Positions 26,553-34,913 of a stretch of 64,000 bases of DNA are shown here, one piece after another. Numbering within the stretch: position 1 is the first letter of the stretch; each line of letters opens with the position of its first letter. The stretch comes from Candidatus Aegiribacteria sp. (lineage in GTDB: Bacteria; Fermentibacterota; Fermentibacteria; Fermentibacterales; JCC-6), in contig WTBT01000048.1 of NCBI GenBank assembly GCA_013138965.1, positions 16,246 to 80,245 of the forward strand, written 5' to 3'. Below the pieces are notes generated by a model. The model was not told where the DNA came from. It did no database searches and saw nothing but the letters and a program-made list of their open reading frames with translations. The position numbers and the translations under genes are program-made.

Positions 26553-27218
26553 CTGACTCGCCTGACTAGAGTAATAGCCATTGACGGACCCGCCGCTTCC
26601 GGAAAGAGCACAACCGCTCGACTGGTTGCAGAACGGCTGGGTTTCTCCTACCTTGATACCGGAGCCATGTACCGCGCTTCGGCTCTTTTAGCAATCCGTA
26701 ATTCAATTGACTTTGATGATTCGATCAGGGTGGCTGAGCTTATTCGCAGCCATTCAATAGATATCAGGGAAGGTAATATCTTCATCGATGATGAGGATGT
26801 TTCTGTTCTTATCAGGACCCCTGAAATAAGCGATGCCGCCAGCAGGATATCGTCTGGTTCTTCTGTTCGTCGGGAGATGGTGGCTCTTCAGCGCAGGTTC
26901 GCTGAAAACCACGATACAGTTGCTGAAGGCAGAGATATGGGGACGGTGGTATTCCCCTGTGCAGACCTGAAAGTTTACGTTATTGCTGATGTCGCAGTGC
27001 GAATTATAAGAAGGTGGAGAGAGCACATTGCAAAGGGCGAAAAAGCTGATTATGACATGCTGCTAAGATCACAGCTCGAAAGGGATCGAAGAGACAGAAG
27101 CAGGTCTGACAGCCCCCTAAGGCTGGCTCCCGGGGCTTCAATCCTTGATTCAACCCTTATGAGCATTGATCAGCAGGTTTCAGCTGTTCTGGACCTTTAC
27201 AGGAAGAGATTGAATTGA
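26553..27218 (+). CDS. cmk: Cytidylate kinase (Cmk), non-canonical start codon
   Basis: Cmk phosphorylates CMP/dCMP. The frame carries VIAIDGPAASGKST (Walker A), YLDTGAMYRA, EGRDMGTVVFP and RRDRSRSDSPL, so it is intact and of usual length. The problem is the start. In this frame there is a stop at 26544-26546 and then no ATG, GTG or TTG before the P-loop; the first such codon, ATG 26667, would remove it. CTG 26553 (with GAAAGGG at 26535-26541) or CTG 26562 (giving TRVIAIDGP, typical of the family) are the plausible starts. I chose 26553 on ribosome-site spacing. Its end overlaps plsC by four bases. Confidence 0.85.
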   Translation: MTRLTRVIAIDGPAASGKSTTARLVAERLGFSYLDTGAMYRASALLAIRNSIDFDDSIRVAELIRSHSIDIREGNIFIDDEDVSVLIRTPEISDAASRISSGSSVRREMVALQRRFAENHDTVAEGRDMGTVVFPCADLKVYVIADVAVRIIRRWREHIAKGEKADYDMLLRSQLERDRRDRSRSDSPLRLAPGASILDSTLMSIDQQVSAVLDLYRKRLN

Positions 27219-27853
27219 ACCCTATGAAGGAATCTGTCAGAATACGCATACAGTACTACGGCGGCTGGCTTGCACGGATTCTGTTCGGGTTCATCGTGCG
27301 GGGAGCTGATAAAGTTCCCAGGCATGGTGGATTAATAATAGCCTGCAACCACATTTCAGAAATGGATCCACCTGTACTGGGATTCTCCATCCCGCGAACT
27401 TTTGCGATTATGGCCAAGGTTGAGCTTTTCAAGCACAGATTCGGAGATTTCTTTCTCAATAAATTGAACGCTTTCCCTGTTAACAGGGCAGGAATTGATA
27501 CGAAGGCTCTGAGAACGGCAATAGATTTTCTCAAGGATGGGGAGGCTGTTGTTATTTTTCCTGAGGGCACAAGAAGTCATGACGGGCGCCTTCTTCCGGC
27601 GAAAGCTGGAATAAGCCTCATAGCATCCGCATCAGGAGCCCCTGTGCTGCCAGCTTTTATATGGGGCACCGATCATGCGGGGAAAGCACTGATAAGACAA
27701 GGGAAACCATTCAGCGTCAGCTTCGGAAGACTGATCTCAAGCAGGAAACTGATGGAAATAAAGAAGAAAGAAGGAAAGAAAGCTGTGGCTGAAGCTATAA
27801 TTACCGCTATAGCTGAGACAGGTTATGAAACAGGATTATATTCCAATCAATAA
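27215..27853 (+). CDS. plsC: 1-acyl-sn-glycerol-3-phosphate acyltransferase (PlsC family)
   Basis: PlsC adds the second acyl chain to make phosphatidic acid at the inner membrane. The 212 residues show the acyltransferase motif block I, CNHISEMDPP (HX4D), block III FPEGTRSHDGRL and a downstream VLPAFIWGTDHAG. An N-terminal hydrophobic segment (GGWLARILFGFIVRG) is present. The start TTG 27215 overlaps the cmk stop; ATG 27224 is an alternative. cmk-plsC-rpsA is a common bacterial gene order. Confidence 0.9.
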   Translation: MNPMKESVRIRIQYYGGWLARILFGFIVRGADKVPRHGGLIIACNHISEMDPPVLGFSIPRTFAIMAKVELFKHRFGDFFLNKLNAFPVNRAGIDTKALRTAIDFLKDGEAVVIFPEGTRSHDGRLLPAKAGISLIASASGAPVLPAFIWGTDHAGKALIRQGKPFSVSFGRLISSRKLMEIKKKEGKKAVAEAIITAIAETGYETGLYSNQ

Positions 27854-27880
27854 TGAATAGTAAAAAAAGAAAGGAACAAT

Positions 27881-29875
27881 GTGCCTGATAAAGATGAACT
27901 CATCGTAGGTCTTACTCTTGAAGAGATTGAGGCTATCGAAGGACAGGATTACTCGTTGGCCCAGCGGGAAGAGCTGGAAGCCCAGTATCTTGAGAACATT
28001 GGATCGAACCAGATAAGACCTGGTGCGATTGTTACCGGTAAACTTCTCAGGAGGGTCGGTAATGAAGTAATTGTGGATATCAATTACAAGAGCGAGGGCA
28101 TCATCCCCATGAGCGAGTTCGGAAAGGATGAGGAGATCATTCCCGGTGAACCGGTGGATGTGCTTATAGAAACCCTTGAAGACCAGGACGGTAGAGTATC
28201 AGTATCCAAAGAGAAAGCACACTTCCATAAGGTATGGAAGGACATCAAGGATGCCTACGATACCGGGTCGGAGATAACTGGAACCATAGTCCGCAGGATA
28301 AAGGGCGGGTTGAAGGTTAAAATAATGGGTGTGGAAGCATTTCTTCCCGGCTCACAGGTTGCCCTTCGCCAGGTACCCAATCTTGAGCAGTTTCTGGGCA
28401 ACGATTACAACTTCAGGGTTATCAAGCTTAACAAGCGCCGCCGGAACATAGTCGTAAGCAGGAGGCAGGTACTCGAGGAAGCAAGAGCCGAACAGAAGGA
28501 AACACTCATCAAGGAGCTTGAGGAAGATCAGGTCAGAATCGGCATCGTGAAGAATATCACCGATTTTGGCGCTTTTGTGGATCTGGGTGGAATAGACGGT
28601 CTTCTGCATATCACCGACATGAGCTGGGGACGTGTCCGTCATCCGTCATACCTTTTTAACATCGGAGACGAGATTGAAGTTAAAATCCTCAAGTTCGATA
28701 AGGAGCGTGAGAGAATCTCCCTGGGATACAAGCAGCTGCAGCCCTTCCCATGGGATGGTGTTAAGGAGAGGTATCCAATCGATTCCCTGGCAAAGGGCAA
28801 AGTTGCCAGTATCACCGATTACGGCGCTTTTATCGAACTGGAACCCGGTGTAGAGGGTCTTGTTCATATCTCCGAGATGTCCTGGACGAAGCATATCCGT
28901 CATCCTTCCAGGGTTCTCAACATGGGTGATGATATTGAAGTAATGGTTCTCGGTGTCGATGAGGAAGAGAAGAAGATATCTCTCGGCCTCAAGCAGACCC
29001 TGGACAATCCCTGGGATTCAATTGAAGAGCGGTATCCCGTGGGGACCGAGATCGAGGGAAAGATCAGAAATCTCACATCGTTCGGTGCTTTTGTCGAGAT
29101 CGAAGAGGGGATAGACGGCCTGGTCCACATCAGCGACATGAGCTGGACAAGAAGGATAAACCATCCATCCGACCTGCTCAAGAAGGGTGATGTTCTGAAG
29201 GTTGTCGTTCTCAATATCGATGTGGAGAACAACCGCATATCACTTGGTCTGAAGCAGACACAGGAGAATCCCTGGAATTCCATGGAAGAGCGCTATCCTG
29301 TAGGAAAGGACGCCAAGGGTTGCGTAGTACAGCTTCTGGACAGGGGAGTTGTTGTCCGTCTTGACGACTACATAGAGGGATTCGTACCTCAGAGCCAGCT
29401 GGGCTGGGAAGACCTTGAGGATCCATCGGAGGTTATCCGTCCTGGGGATGAGCTTCCACTGAGGGTTATTGAGCTTGAACCATCCAGCAGAAGAATTGTA
29501 CTCAGTGTAAGGAGTTACTTCAACGGCAGGCCCATGGAGGAGCTGAGCGCTTTCAGGGGGAGCCTTGAGGGACGCGAAAAGCTGGAACCTGAGGTAGAAA
29601 CGGTTGATCCCATAGAAGAGGACAGTTCCGAGGATATTGAAGATGCAGCGGATGAGACCGTATTGGAAACACCGGAAGATGAAACCCTGGATGAAGCTGT
29701 CGAGGATACCGATTCAACTCCCGAAGAAGAGTCAGCTGAACCATCCGAAGAAACTGCTCCGGAAAAGGAAGAAGAATCCGTAGAAGTGGTCGAAGAGATT
29801 CCTGAGGAGCCTGAAGAGACTCCCGAGGAATCTGAAAAAACTCCGGAAGCAGATGAAGAAGACGAGAAGAAGTAA
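27881..29875 (+). CDS. rpsA: 30S ribosomal protein S1 with an acidic C-terminal extension
   Basis: S1 helps load mRNA on the small subunit. The 664 residues contain six S1/OB repeats (about 45-545). Repeats 3-6 have the strong pattern ITDFGAFVDLGGIDGLLHIT... and ITDYGAFIELEPGVEGLVHIS. From about residue 560 the protein turns into a ~100-residue tail made mostly of Glu, Asp, Ser, Thr and Pro, which is unusual for S1. Start is GTG with AAAGAAAGGAAC upstream. The tail's tandem Glu-rich DNA is low complexity. Confidence 0.95.
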   Translation: MPDKDELIVGLTLEEIEAIEGQDYSLAQREELEAQYLENIGSNQIRPGAIVTGKLLRRVGNEVIVDINYKSEGIIPMSEFGKDEEIIPGEPVDVLIETLEDQDGRVSVSKEKAHFHKVWKDIKDAYDTGSEITGTIVRRIKGGLKVKIMGVEAFLPGSQVALRQVPNLEQFLGNDYNFRVIKLNKRRRNIVVSRRQVLEEARAEQKETLIKELEEDQVRIGIVKNITDFGAFVDLGGIDGLLHITDMSWGRVRHPSYLFNIGDEIEVKILKFDKERERISLGYKQLQPFPWDGVKERYPIDSLAKGKVASITDYGAFIELEPGVEGLVHISEMSWTKHIRHPSRVLNMGDDIEVMVLGVDEEEKKISLGLKQTLDNPWDSIEERYPVGTEIEGKIRNLTSFGAFVEIEEGIDGLVHISDMSWTRRINHPSDLLKKGDVLKVVVLNIDVENNRISLGLKQTQENPWNSMEERYPVGKDAKGCVVQLLDRGVVVRLDDYIEGFVPQSQLGWEDLEDPSEVIRPGDELPLRVIELEPSSRRIVLSVRSYFNGRPMEELSAFRGSLEGREKLEPEVETVDPIEEDSSEDIEDAADETVLETPEDETLDEAVEDTDSTPEEESAEPSEETAPEKEEESVEVVEEIPEEPEETPEESEKTPEADEEDEKK

Positions 29876-29933
29876 GAGCTCAGTGAAAGAATGCGGGAGG
29901 GGGGATGACTCCCTTCCGCAGTTTCAGAAGAGA

Positions 29934-31226
29934 ATGAAACCGCACAGGATCTACGGCCATACACTTGGCTGCAGATTGAACGCCTTTGAGACCGAGGCAA
30001 TCCTGGATGAATTCAGACGCAGATGCGGAGTAGACAGGGTTTCTGACCCCGGTGACGCTTCTATCATTCTTGTGAACTCCTGTGCTGTGACCGGAAGAAG
30101 CACCGCAAGATCCAGAAAATCCGTGCGGAGCTTCTGCAGAAGAACAGATGCTGTGGTTGTTGTCACAGGATGTGTAGCGGAAGTAATGCCTGAGGAGTTC
30201 GATGATCAGGATGTGATTCTCCTGCCCAATACAGCGAAGAAAGATCTTGTTGATATTGTTGCCGGCAGAGTCGGGATTCCTCTCTCCAGCAACTCTTGTA
30301 AGCACACTGAACCAACCGGAGCTATATTTCCGGTCTGTGCCCCTTTGATCATTTCAAGGACAAGGGCTTTCCTGAAAATCCAGGATGGTTGCGATAATCA
30401 CTGCACTTACTGTATTGTTCCAGCAGCTCGAGGCCCATCCAGAAGCCAGCCCAGGGAGTTGGTTCTTTCCCAGGCCGAGAGTCTTGCTTCTGCAGGATTC
30501 ATGGAGATACTGCTTACAGGCGTGGACCTTGTAAGATACGGTAAAGACCTTTATGGCGATGATTACGGTCTTGTTCATCTTGTACGTGACCTGCTTGAAA
30601 AAGGTGGATTCAGGATACGCCTGAGTTCCATGGAACCGATCGGTCTTTCCACAGACATGCTCGAAGGTATAGCCTATCCGGGTGTTTGCAGGCATCTGCA
30701 TATTCCCGTTCAGAGCGGATCCGACAGAATCCTTGAGAAAATGGGACGGATGTACTCAAGTGATGACATCATTGAGCTGTTCGACAGGAGTATGGAACTG
30801 TTTCCCGGTATCGGTATAGGAGCGGATGTGATAGTAGGTTTTCCCGGTGAAACGGAGAATGATTTCAGGAAGACCGTTGATCTTATCTCGCATCCTGCGG
30901 TTGCCTACCTTCACGTCTTTCCGTTTTCCGCGAGGCCCGGCACTCCGGCAGCATCGATGCACTCCGAGATGATCCATACCGAAACGGTAACGGACAGAGC
31001 TGAATTTCTCCGCTCACTATCCCGTGAAAAGAGAAACCGTTTCAGAAGGTCACAGATAGGAACCGATGCCCTTGTTCTTGTGGAGTCAAGGACGGAGGGG
31101 GATTCCGGCAGACTGATTGGTATGACCGATAACTATATTCCTGTTATCAGCCCTCCGGGCAGCAGGGAGGGGGAACTGCTGAAAATGACACTGACTGAGA
31201 GAGATATCTGCTGGGATATCAGATAA
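29934..31226 (+). CDS. mtaB: tRNA (t6A37)-methylthiotransferase MtaB (radical SAM)
   Basis: This enzyme adds a methylthio group to N6-threonylcarbamoyladenosine at position 37 of tRNAs. (It is unrelated to the methanol MtaB above despite the shared symbol.) The ATG at 29934 gives the family-typical GHTLGCRLNAFETE start; GTG 29883 is an alternative. The N-terminal cluster domain has Cys in LGCRLN, VNSCAVT and VTGCVA. The radical SAM loop is DGCDNHCTYCIVPAARG (CxxxCxxC). RLSSMEP, LHIPVQSGSDRIL and DVIVGFPGETENDF follow, and a C-terminal TRAM-like domain. Length 430 residues is normal. Confidence 0.9.
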   Translation: MKPHRIYGHTLGCRLNAFETEAILDEFRRRCGVDRVSDPGDASIILVNSCAVTGRSTARSRKSVRSFCRRTDAVVVVTGCVAEVMPEEFDDQDVILLPNTAKKDLVDIVAGRVGIPLSSNSCKHTEPTGAIFPVCAPLIISRTRAFLKIQDGCDNHCTYCIVPAARGPSRSQPRELVLSQAESLASAGFMEILLTGVDLVRYGKDLYGDDYGLVHLVRDLLEKGGFRIRLSSMEPIGLSTDMLEGIAYPGVCRHLHIPVQSGSDRILEKMGRMYSSDDIIELFDRSMELFPGIGIGADVIVGFPGETENDFRKTVDLISHPAVAYLHVFPFSARPGTPAASMHSEMIHTETVTDRAEFLRSLSREKRNRFRRSQIGTDALVLVESRTEGDSGRLIGMTDNYIPVISPPGSREGELLKMTLTERDICWDIR

Positions 31227-31227
31227 A

Positions 31228-31848
31228 ATGATGAATTTCGATACTGGATATCTGGTGGGGATTACAGGGAACAGCGGTTGCGGGCAGAGTACTGCTGCAG
31301 GCTTCATTACAGAGCAATGTGCCGGTGTATGCTCACTTGACCGGATAGCCCACAGGCTTCTCAGCAAGGCATACGTTCTCAGGGATCTGGCGGATGGTTT
31401 TTCAAGAAGCAGTTTCCTGACGATGAATGAGAATGAGATACGATCTGAACTGAGAAGCATTGTATTCGATGATCCTGATAAGATGCTTATACTGAATTCG
31501 ATTCTGCATCCCAGGATGATCCGATGGGCTTCGACTTCCGCTGCGTCTTTGAAAGGCAGCAGAGGTATGCGGGTTCTTGAAGGCGCTCTTATCTTTGAAC
31601 TGGGAATAGACAGGTATCTGGATTATACGATCGTTATAGAAGACACTCCCGAAAGAAGTGCGGAACGGCTCGCAGAAAGAGATGATATTTCTACTGAATA
31701 CGCGCTGAAAAGATGGAAGCGACAGCTTCCCATTAATGCCAAAGCAAATAGAGCAGACTATGTAGTACATAATTCGCAGGGTCTGGGTTACATGAAGCAG
31801 CAGATTCTTAATATATTCGAGGAACTTGAAAGCAGACTACTCATTTAA
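31228..31848 (+). CDS. coaE: Dephospho-CoA kinase (CoaE), Walker A lysine replaced
   Basis: CoaE phosphorylates dephospho-CoA in the last step of CoA synthesis. The 206 residues match the family: VGITGNSGCGQST, LDRIAHRLL, ILHPRM and RLAERDDIS. In the P-loop the invariant lysine is Gln20 (GNSGCGQST instead of GxxxxGKST). A one-base change, cag for aag, would give Lys. The other signature residues look present, so the call is firm though activity may be affected. It starts one base after the tRNA gene ends. Confidence 0.85.
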   Translation: MMNFDTGYLVGITGNSGCGQSTAAGFITEQCAGVCSLDRIAHRLLSKAYVLRDLADGFSRSSFLTMNENEIRSELRSIVFDDPDKMLILNSILHPRMIRWASTSAASLKGSRGMRVLEGALIFELGIDRYLDYTIVIEDTPERSAERLAERDDISTEYALKRWKRQLPINAKANRADYVVHNSQGLGYMKQQILNIFEELESRLLI

Positions 31849-31861
31849 ATCGGGAGAGAAT

Positions 31862-32593
31862 ATGGCGCACAGAACCAGAAAGAAGCTCACGAAGTCCGAA
31901 CTGAAGAAGGATCCTGTCAATGAAGCCCTGATGAAGGGAATGTATTTCCTGCAGGAACATCTCAGGCAATTCATTGTAGGCGGTATTGTTTTGGTTGTAG
32001 CCGTTCTTGTTATCCAGTCGCTTTTCAGCAATGCCGATAGACAGGACAACGAATGCATGGCTCAGTATTACCTGGCCGGTCAGATGTACAATATGGGAAT
32101 GGAGAATCTCCGATACGGGGATATCGAAACATCTATCGGACAGCTTCAGACCGCACAGCAGATAGCAAAAAATAACTACCGGACCTACCCGGGGAAGGAA
32201 TCTGGCAGAAGGTCGGTTATACTGGCTGCCAAGATAGGGATAATGTTCGGTATGAACAACGAGGTTATTACTGATCTGCAGGATTTCATGGCTGCCGATC
32301 CCGGGAGGGACCTTGATAATTCGGCCAGTCTCCACCTGGCAATAGCACTTGAGAACAGAGGCGGCGCCAACGATCTTATAAACGCACAAAACTTTTACTT
32401 GAGAATACTTGCGAACACCCAAGAGCATTCTCAGCTTGCATGGGAATCATATTCAGGGCTTGCCAGAATCCTTTACACACTTGAGGATTACGAAGCCTCA
32501 AGGGCGAACCTTGATGCTGCGCTTGAGATCTCTCAGGATACTACGGATTTCGTATCCTACCAGATAGCACGCCTTGAAATGGCAATGAATTAG
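31862..32593 (+). CDS. Membrane-anchored TPR protein (YfgM-like)
   Basis: I chose ATG 31862 (GGGAGAG upstream) over the longer frame. The 243-residue protein has a charged cytoplasmic start, one transmembrane helix (FIVGGIVLVVAVLVIQSLF) and then TPR-like helical repeats (YYLAGQMYNMGMENLRYGD, YSGLARILYTLEDYEASRANL). This resembles YfgM, the Sec/periplasmic-chaperone-associated protein. A Rho-independent terminator follows the stop, ending the plus-strand operon. Confidence 0.75.
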   Translation: MAHRTRKKLTKSELKKDPVNEALMKGMYFLQEHLRQFIVGGIVLVVAVLVIQSLFSNADRQDNECMAQYYLAGQMYNMGMENLRYGDIETSIGQLQTAQQIAKNNYRTYPGKESGRRSVILAAKIGIMFGMNNEVITDLQDFMAADPGRDLDNSASLHLAIALENRGGANDLINAQNFYLRILANTQEHSQLAWESYSGLARILYTLEDYEASRANLDAALEISQDTTDFVSYQIARLEMAMN

Positions 32594-32610
32594 AGTTCAA
32601 GCCAAATAGA

Positions 32611-32649
32611 AAATAAGAAAGGCCGGGTGAAATATCCCGGCCTATTTCT
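32611..32649 (+). terminator. Intrinsic terminator after the TPR gene
   Basis: An 8-bp GC-rich stem (AGGCCGGG at 32620-32627 with CCCGGCCT at 32636-32643) with an 8-base loop is followed by ATTTCTAT. An upstream A-rich stretch makes it partly bidirectional. It sits at the end of the long plus-strand run. Confidence 0.85.
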
Positions 32650-32659
32650 ATAATTACTA

Positions 32660-32930
32660 AGAAGCGAAGACCGTTTGATATTATGTACAGTCGTCTGATC
32701 TATAAGGTGAGCTAGATATTTGATATTATGTACAGTCGTCTGATCTATCTATTAGGTGAGCTAAAATATATGATATTATGTACAGTCATCTGATCTATAA
32801 GGTGAGTTAAAATATTTGATATTATGTACAGTCGTTAAGAACCAGCCAAATAGGTGAGCTAAAATATATGATATTATGTACAGTCGTTAAGAACCAGCCA
32901 AAAAGAATACTAATGACTTTACATAATATC
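32660..32930. repeat. Five-copy direct-repeat array at the convergent junction
   Basis: The core TGATATTATGTACAGTC occurs at 32676, 32721, 32771, 32817 and 32869, so the spacing is 45, 50, 46 and 52 bases. Around it, GGTGAGCTAAAATAT precedes copies 2-5. The remaining 10-17 bases between copies come in two types (CTGATCTATAA-like for copies 1-3, TAAGAACCAGCCAAAT-like for 4-5). One near-complete inverted copy (GACTTTACATAATATC) ends at 32930. No gene is present. It is not a CRISPR: the variable segments are short and repeat among themselves. Function unknown. Confidence 0.85.
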
Positions 32931-32996
32931 CCTTATCGGACATTGTGTATACCAACTACAACGCGCAATCCGCTGGCCATGCAACACTACCACTCT

Positions 32997-33335
32997 CTAC
33001 CTGCCGATCTCTAACTTCAACCTGTTGTATTCTCTGATAGAATCTCTGACCCTCTCGCTGACCGCCTCCCGATCTTCCTTTGCACAAGCCGCTTCGATAT
33101 CCTTCATTGATTCCTGCATGGCTTTGGCGCTTATATTCGCGGCTGAGCCCTTTATTGAATGGGCTGTCTTTCTGACAGTTTCAAGGTCGCCTTCATATGC
33201 GGCCTTTTCAAGGGATTCGATGATATCAGATGTAGTGGTTTGAAACAGCTCCAGAATTTCTTCTATAAGCTGCTGGTCATCTCCCAGCGATGATCTGAGA
33301 ACTGATCTGTCCAGTACAGGCAGTTCACTGCTCAT
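32997..33335 (-). CDS. Hpt (histidine phosphotransfer) domain protein
   Basis: The 112-residue protein is a stand-alone Hpt helical bundle. It has the phosphorylatable histidine in TAHSIKGSAANISAKAM. Such proteins shuttle phosphoryl groups between hybrid histidine kinases and response regulators. The gene lies 56 bases downstream of the sodium/solute symporter gene. No hybrid kinase is adjacent; candidate partners are elsewhere in the genome or among the regulators in 1-8 kb. Confidence 0.9.
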   Translation of the reverse strand: MSSELPVLDRSVLRSSLGDDQQLIEEILELFQTTTSDIIESLEKAAYEGDLETVRKTAHSIKGSAANISAKAMQESMKDIEAACAKEDREAVSERVRDSIREYNRLKLEIGR

Positions 33336-33390
33336 TCTATCTCCTCTTCCTTCACGTTTCGGATATTCCGACGTACCTGTATTATGCGGG

Positions 33391-34833
33391 TCATACTGTT
33401 CGAATCCTGCGGATCAGAACAAAGAAAGCCGGCACCGTAAGGGATACAAGCATTCCGACTGAAGCCGCCTGAGGCACCTTGCCCGGACCCCATATGAAGA
33501 AAAGGGCCATGCATGTTCCAAGCCCCAGGATCGATGAGGCGACAGCCCCCGGCTTTTCAAGCTTTCCGCAGAAAAGACCCCATATGAACGGCCCAAGAAA
33601 AACCGAAGCTATAGCACCCCAGGAAATAGACAGTATAGTCACGATCACTGCTGGTTTAAGCCAGGCAAGGATCATGGAGAGGATTATGAAGCCCCCGCTG
33701 CTCAGCCTTCCAAGCCTTGTGAGAGCGCTGTCCGAAGCGGTTCTGTTGATGAAACCGTGATAGAAATCCTTTGTGACCGTGGAGCTTGCAATAAGCACCA
33801 GTGCTGCCAGTGTTGACATAGAGGCGGAGAGTACGAGAAGGAGAATAATCACGGTAAGGGCAGCTGGGATAACAGTTGTGAGGAGCTCAGGTATAAGAGC
33901 GTCGAAAATGGGTGCCCCCCCCTCTCCAAACGCGCCCGGAGCGCTGGCGGGTGACAGGAATATTCTTGTCAAAGCTCCAGTGAAATAGGCTATACTCGTA
34001 ACTAGAAGCGCGAATATGGTCGAGGCTATCATACCTATTCTTATAGCCTTTTTGTCACGCACGGCATAGAATTTCTGGATAAGCTGAGGCATGGCGAAGG
34101 GGGCAACACTGGTGAGAAATATCAGAGAAAGCAGGGGCACTATGCCCGGCGGTCCCACTGGAGCGACCAGCTTTGGTTCGATGGCCTTCAGGCTGGATAT
34201 GATATCCGGTATGCCTCCACCCTTTTGTATATTGAACCATAGCAGCACGATAACGCCAAATGTCATTATTATTCCGAAGATAACATCCATCATGGCCATG
34301 GATTTGTATCCGCCCATGATCAGGTAGATCCCGGTGAACAGTCCCATGGCGAGAAGTACCCAGGAATAGGAAAGCTGAAAAGTAGATTCGAACAGGTAAC
34401 TCAGCCCCATGAATACCGCAGCGGTATATGGCACGAAGAACAGAAAGATGGCAAGAGCGGTATATCCCTTCAGAAAGGGGCTGTTGAACCTGGCTTCCAG
34501 GTATTCAGGCATGGTTTTGACATCGAGGGAATCCGCCATCTTTTTTATTCTGTTTCCGAGGAGAAGCCACACTCCAAGGACACCGATAATGCTGTTGCCA
34601 AGGGCTATCCAGAGGGTGGAAAGGCCGAAACCCCATCCGAGTTTTCCCGCAAATCCGATGAACAGAACTGCCGAGAAGTAGGCGGTTCCGTAAGAGAATG
34701 CCGTCATCCAGGGGCCTACATTACCTCCGCCTAGAAGGAAATCGTTGTATGAACTTGTCCTTCGCATCCCCTTCAGGCCGATAATGATGATAAGCGCCGC
34801 GTAAGCTCCCACTACAAGATAATTGGCTAGCAT
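33391..34833 (-). CDS. Sodium:solute symporter family (SSF) transporter
   Basis: The 480 residues have about 13 hydrophobic helices and SSF hallmarks: SSYNDFLLGGGNVGPWMTAFSYGTAYFSAVLF near the N-terminus, and the later AGLSASMSTLAALVL-type segment (here LVLSASMSTLAALVLIASS). The N-terminus is LVVGAYAALIIIIGL. SSF proteins import sugars, amino acids, organic acids or choline with sodium; the substrate cannot be told from sequence. The neighbouring Hpt gene is notable because some SSF domains fuse to histidine kinases. Confidence 0.9.
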   Translation of the reverse strand: MLANYLVVGAYAALIIIIGLKGMRRTSSYNDFLLGGGNVGPWMTAFSYGTAYFSAVLFIGFAGKLGWGFGLSTLWIALGNSIIGVLGVWLLLGNRIKKMADSLDVKTMPEYLEARFNSPFLKGYTALAIFLFFVPYTAAVFMGLSYLFESTFQLSYSWVLLAMGLFTGIYLIMGGYKSMAMMDVIFGIIMTFGVIVLLWFNIQKGGGIPDIISSLKAIEPKLVAPVGPPGIVPLLSLIFLTSVAPFAMPQLIQKFYAVRDKKAIRIGMIASTIFALLVTSIAYFTGALTRIFLSPASAPGAFGEGGAPIFDALIPELLTTVIPAALTVIILLLVLSASMSTLAALVLIASSTVTKDFYHGFINRTASDSALTRLGRLSSGGFIILSMILAWLKPAVIVTILSISWGAIASVFLGPFIWGLFCGKLEKPGAVASSILGLGTCMALFFIWGPGKVPQAASVGMLVSLTVPAFFVLIRRIRTV

Positions 34834-34913
34834 GATTTATCCCCCCTATGTGCCGGCGAATGATGTTGACTGGGGAATATAGGTATTGAAATGTTTTGCA
34901 GCACCCCCGGTGA

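Noticed and set aside
26667..27218. cmk starting at ATG 26667
   Set aside because: This start would delete the P-loop, which is clearly encoded upstream in the same frame.
29515..30000. Serine-rich minus-strand gene opposite rpsA
   Set aside because: It is the antisense of the acidic tail of S1, where Glu/Asp codons read as Ser/Phe runs.
31826..32593. Longer start for the TPR protein at 31826
   Set aside because: The first 12 codons overlap coaE and ATG 31862 has a better ribosome site.
32660..32930. CRISPR array
   Set aside because: The segments between repeats are only about 10-17 bases and recur among copies, and no cas gene is near.
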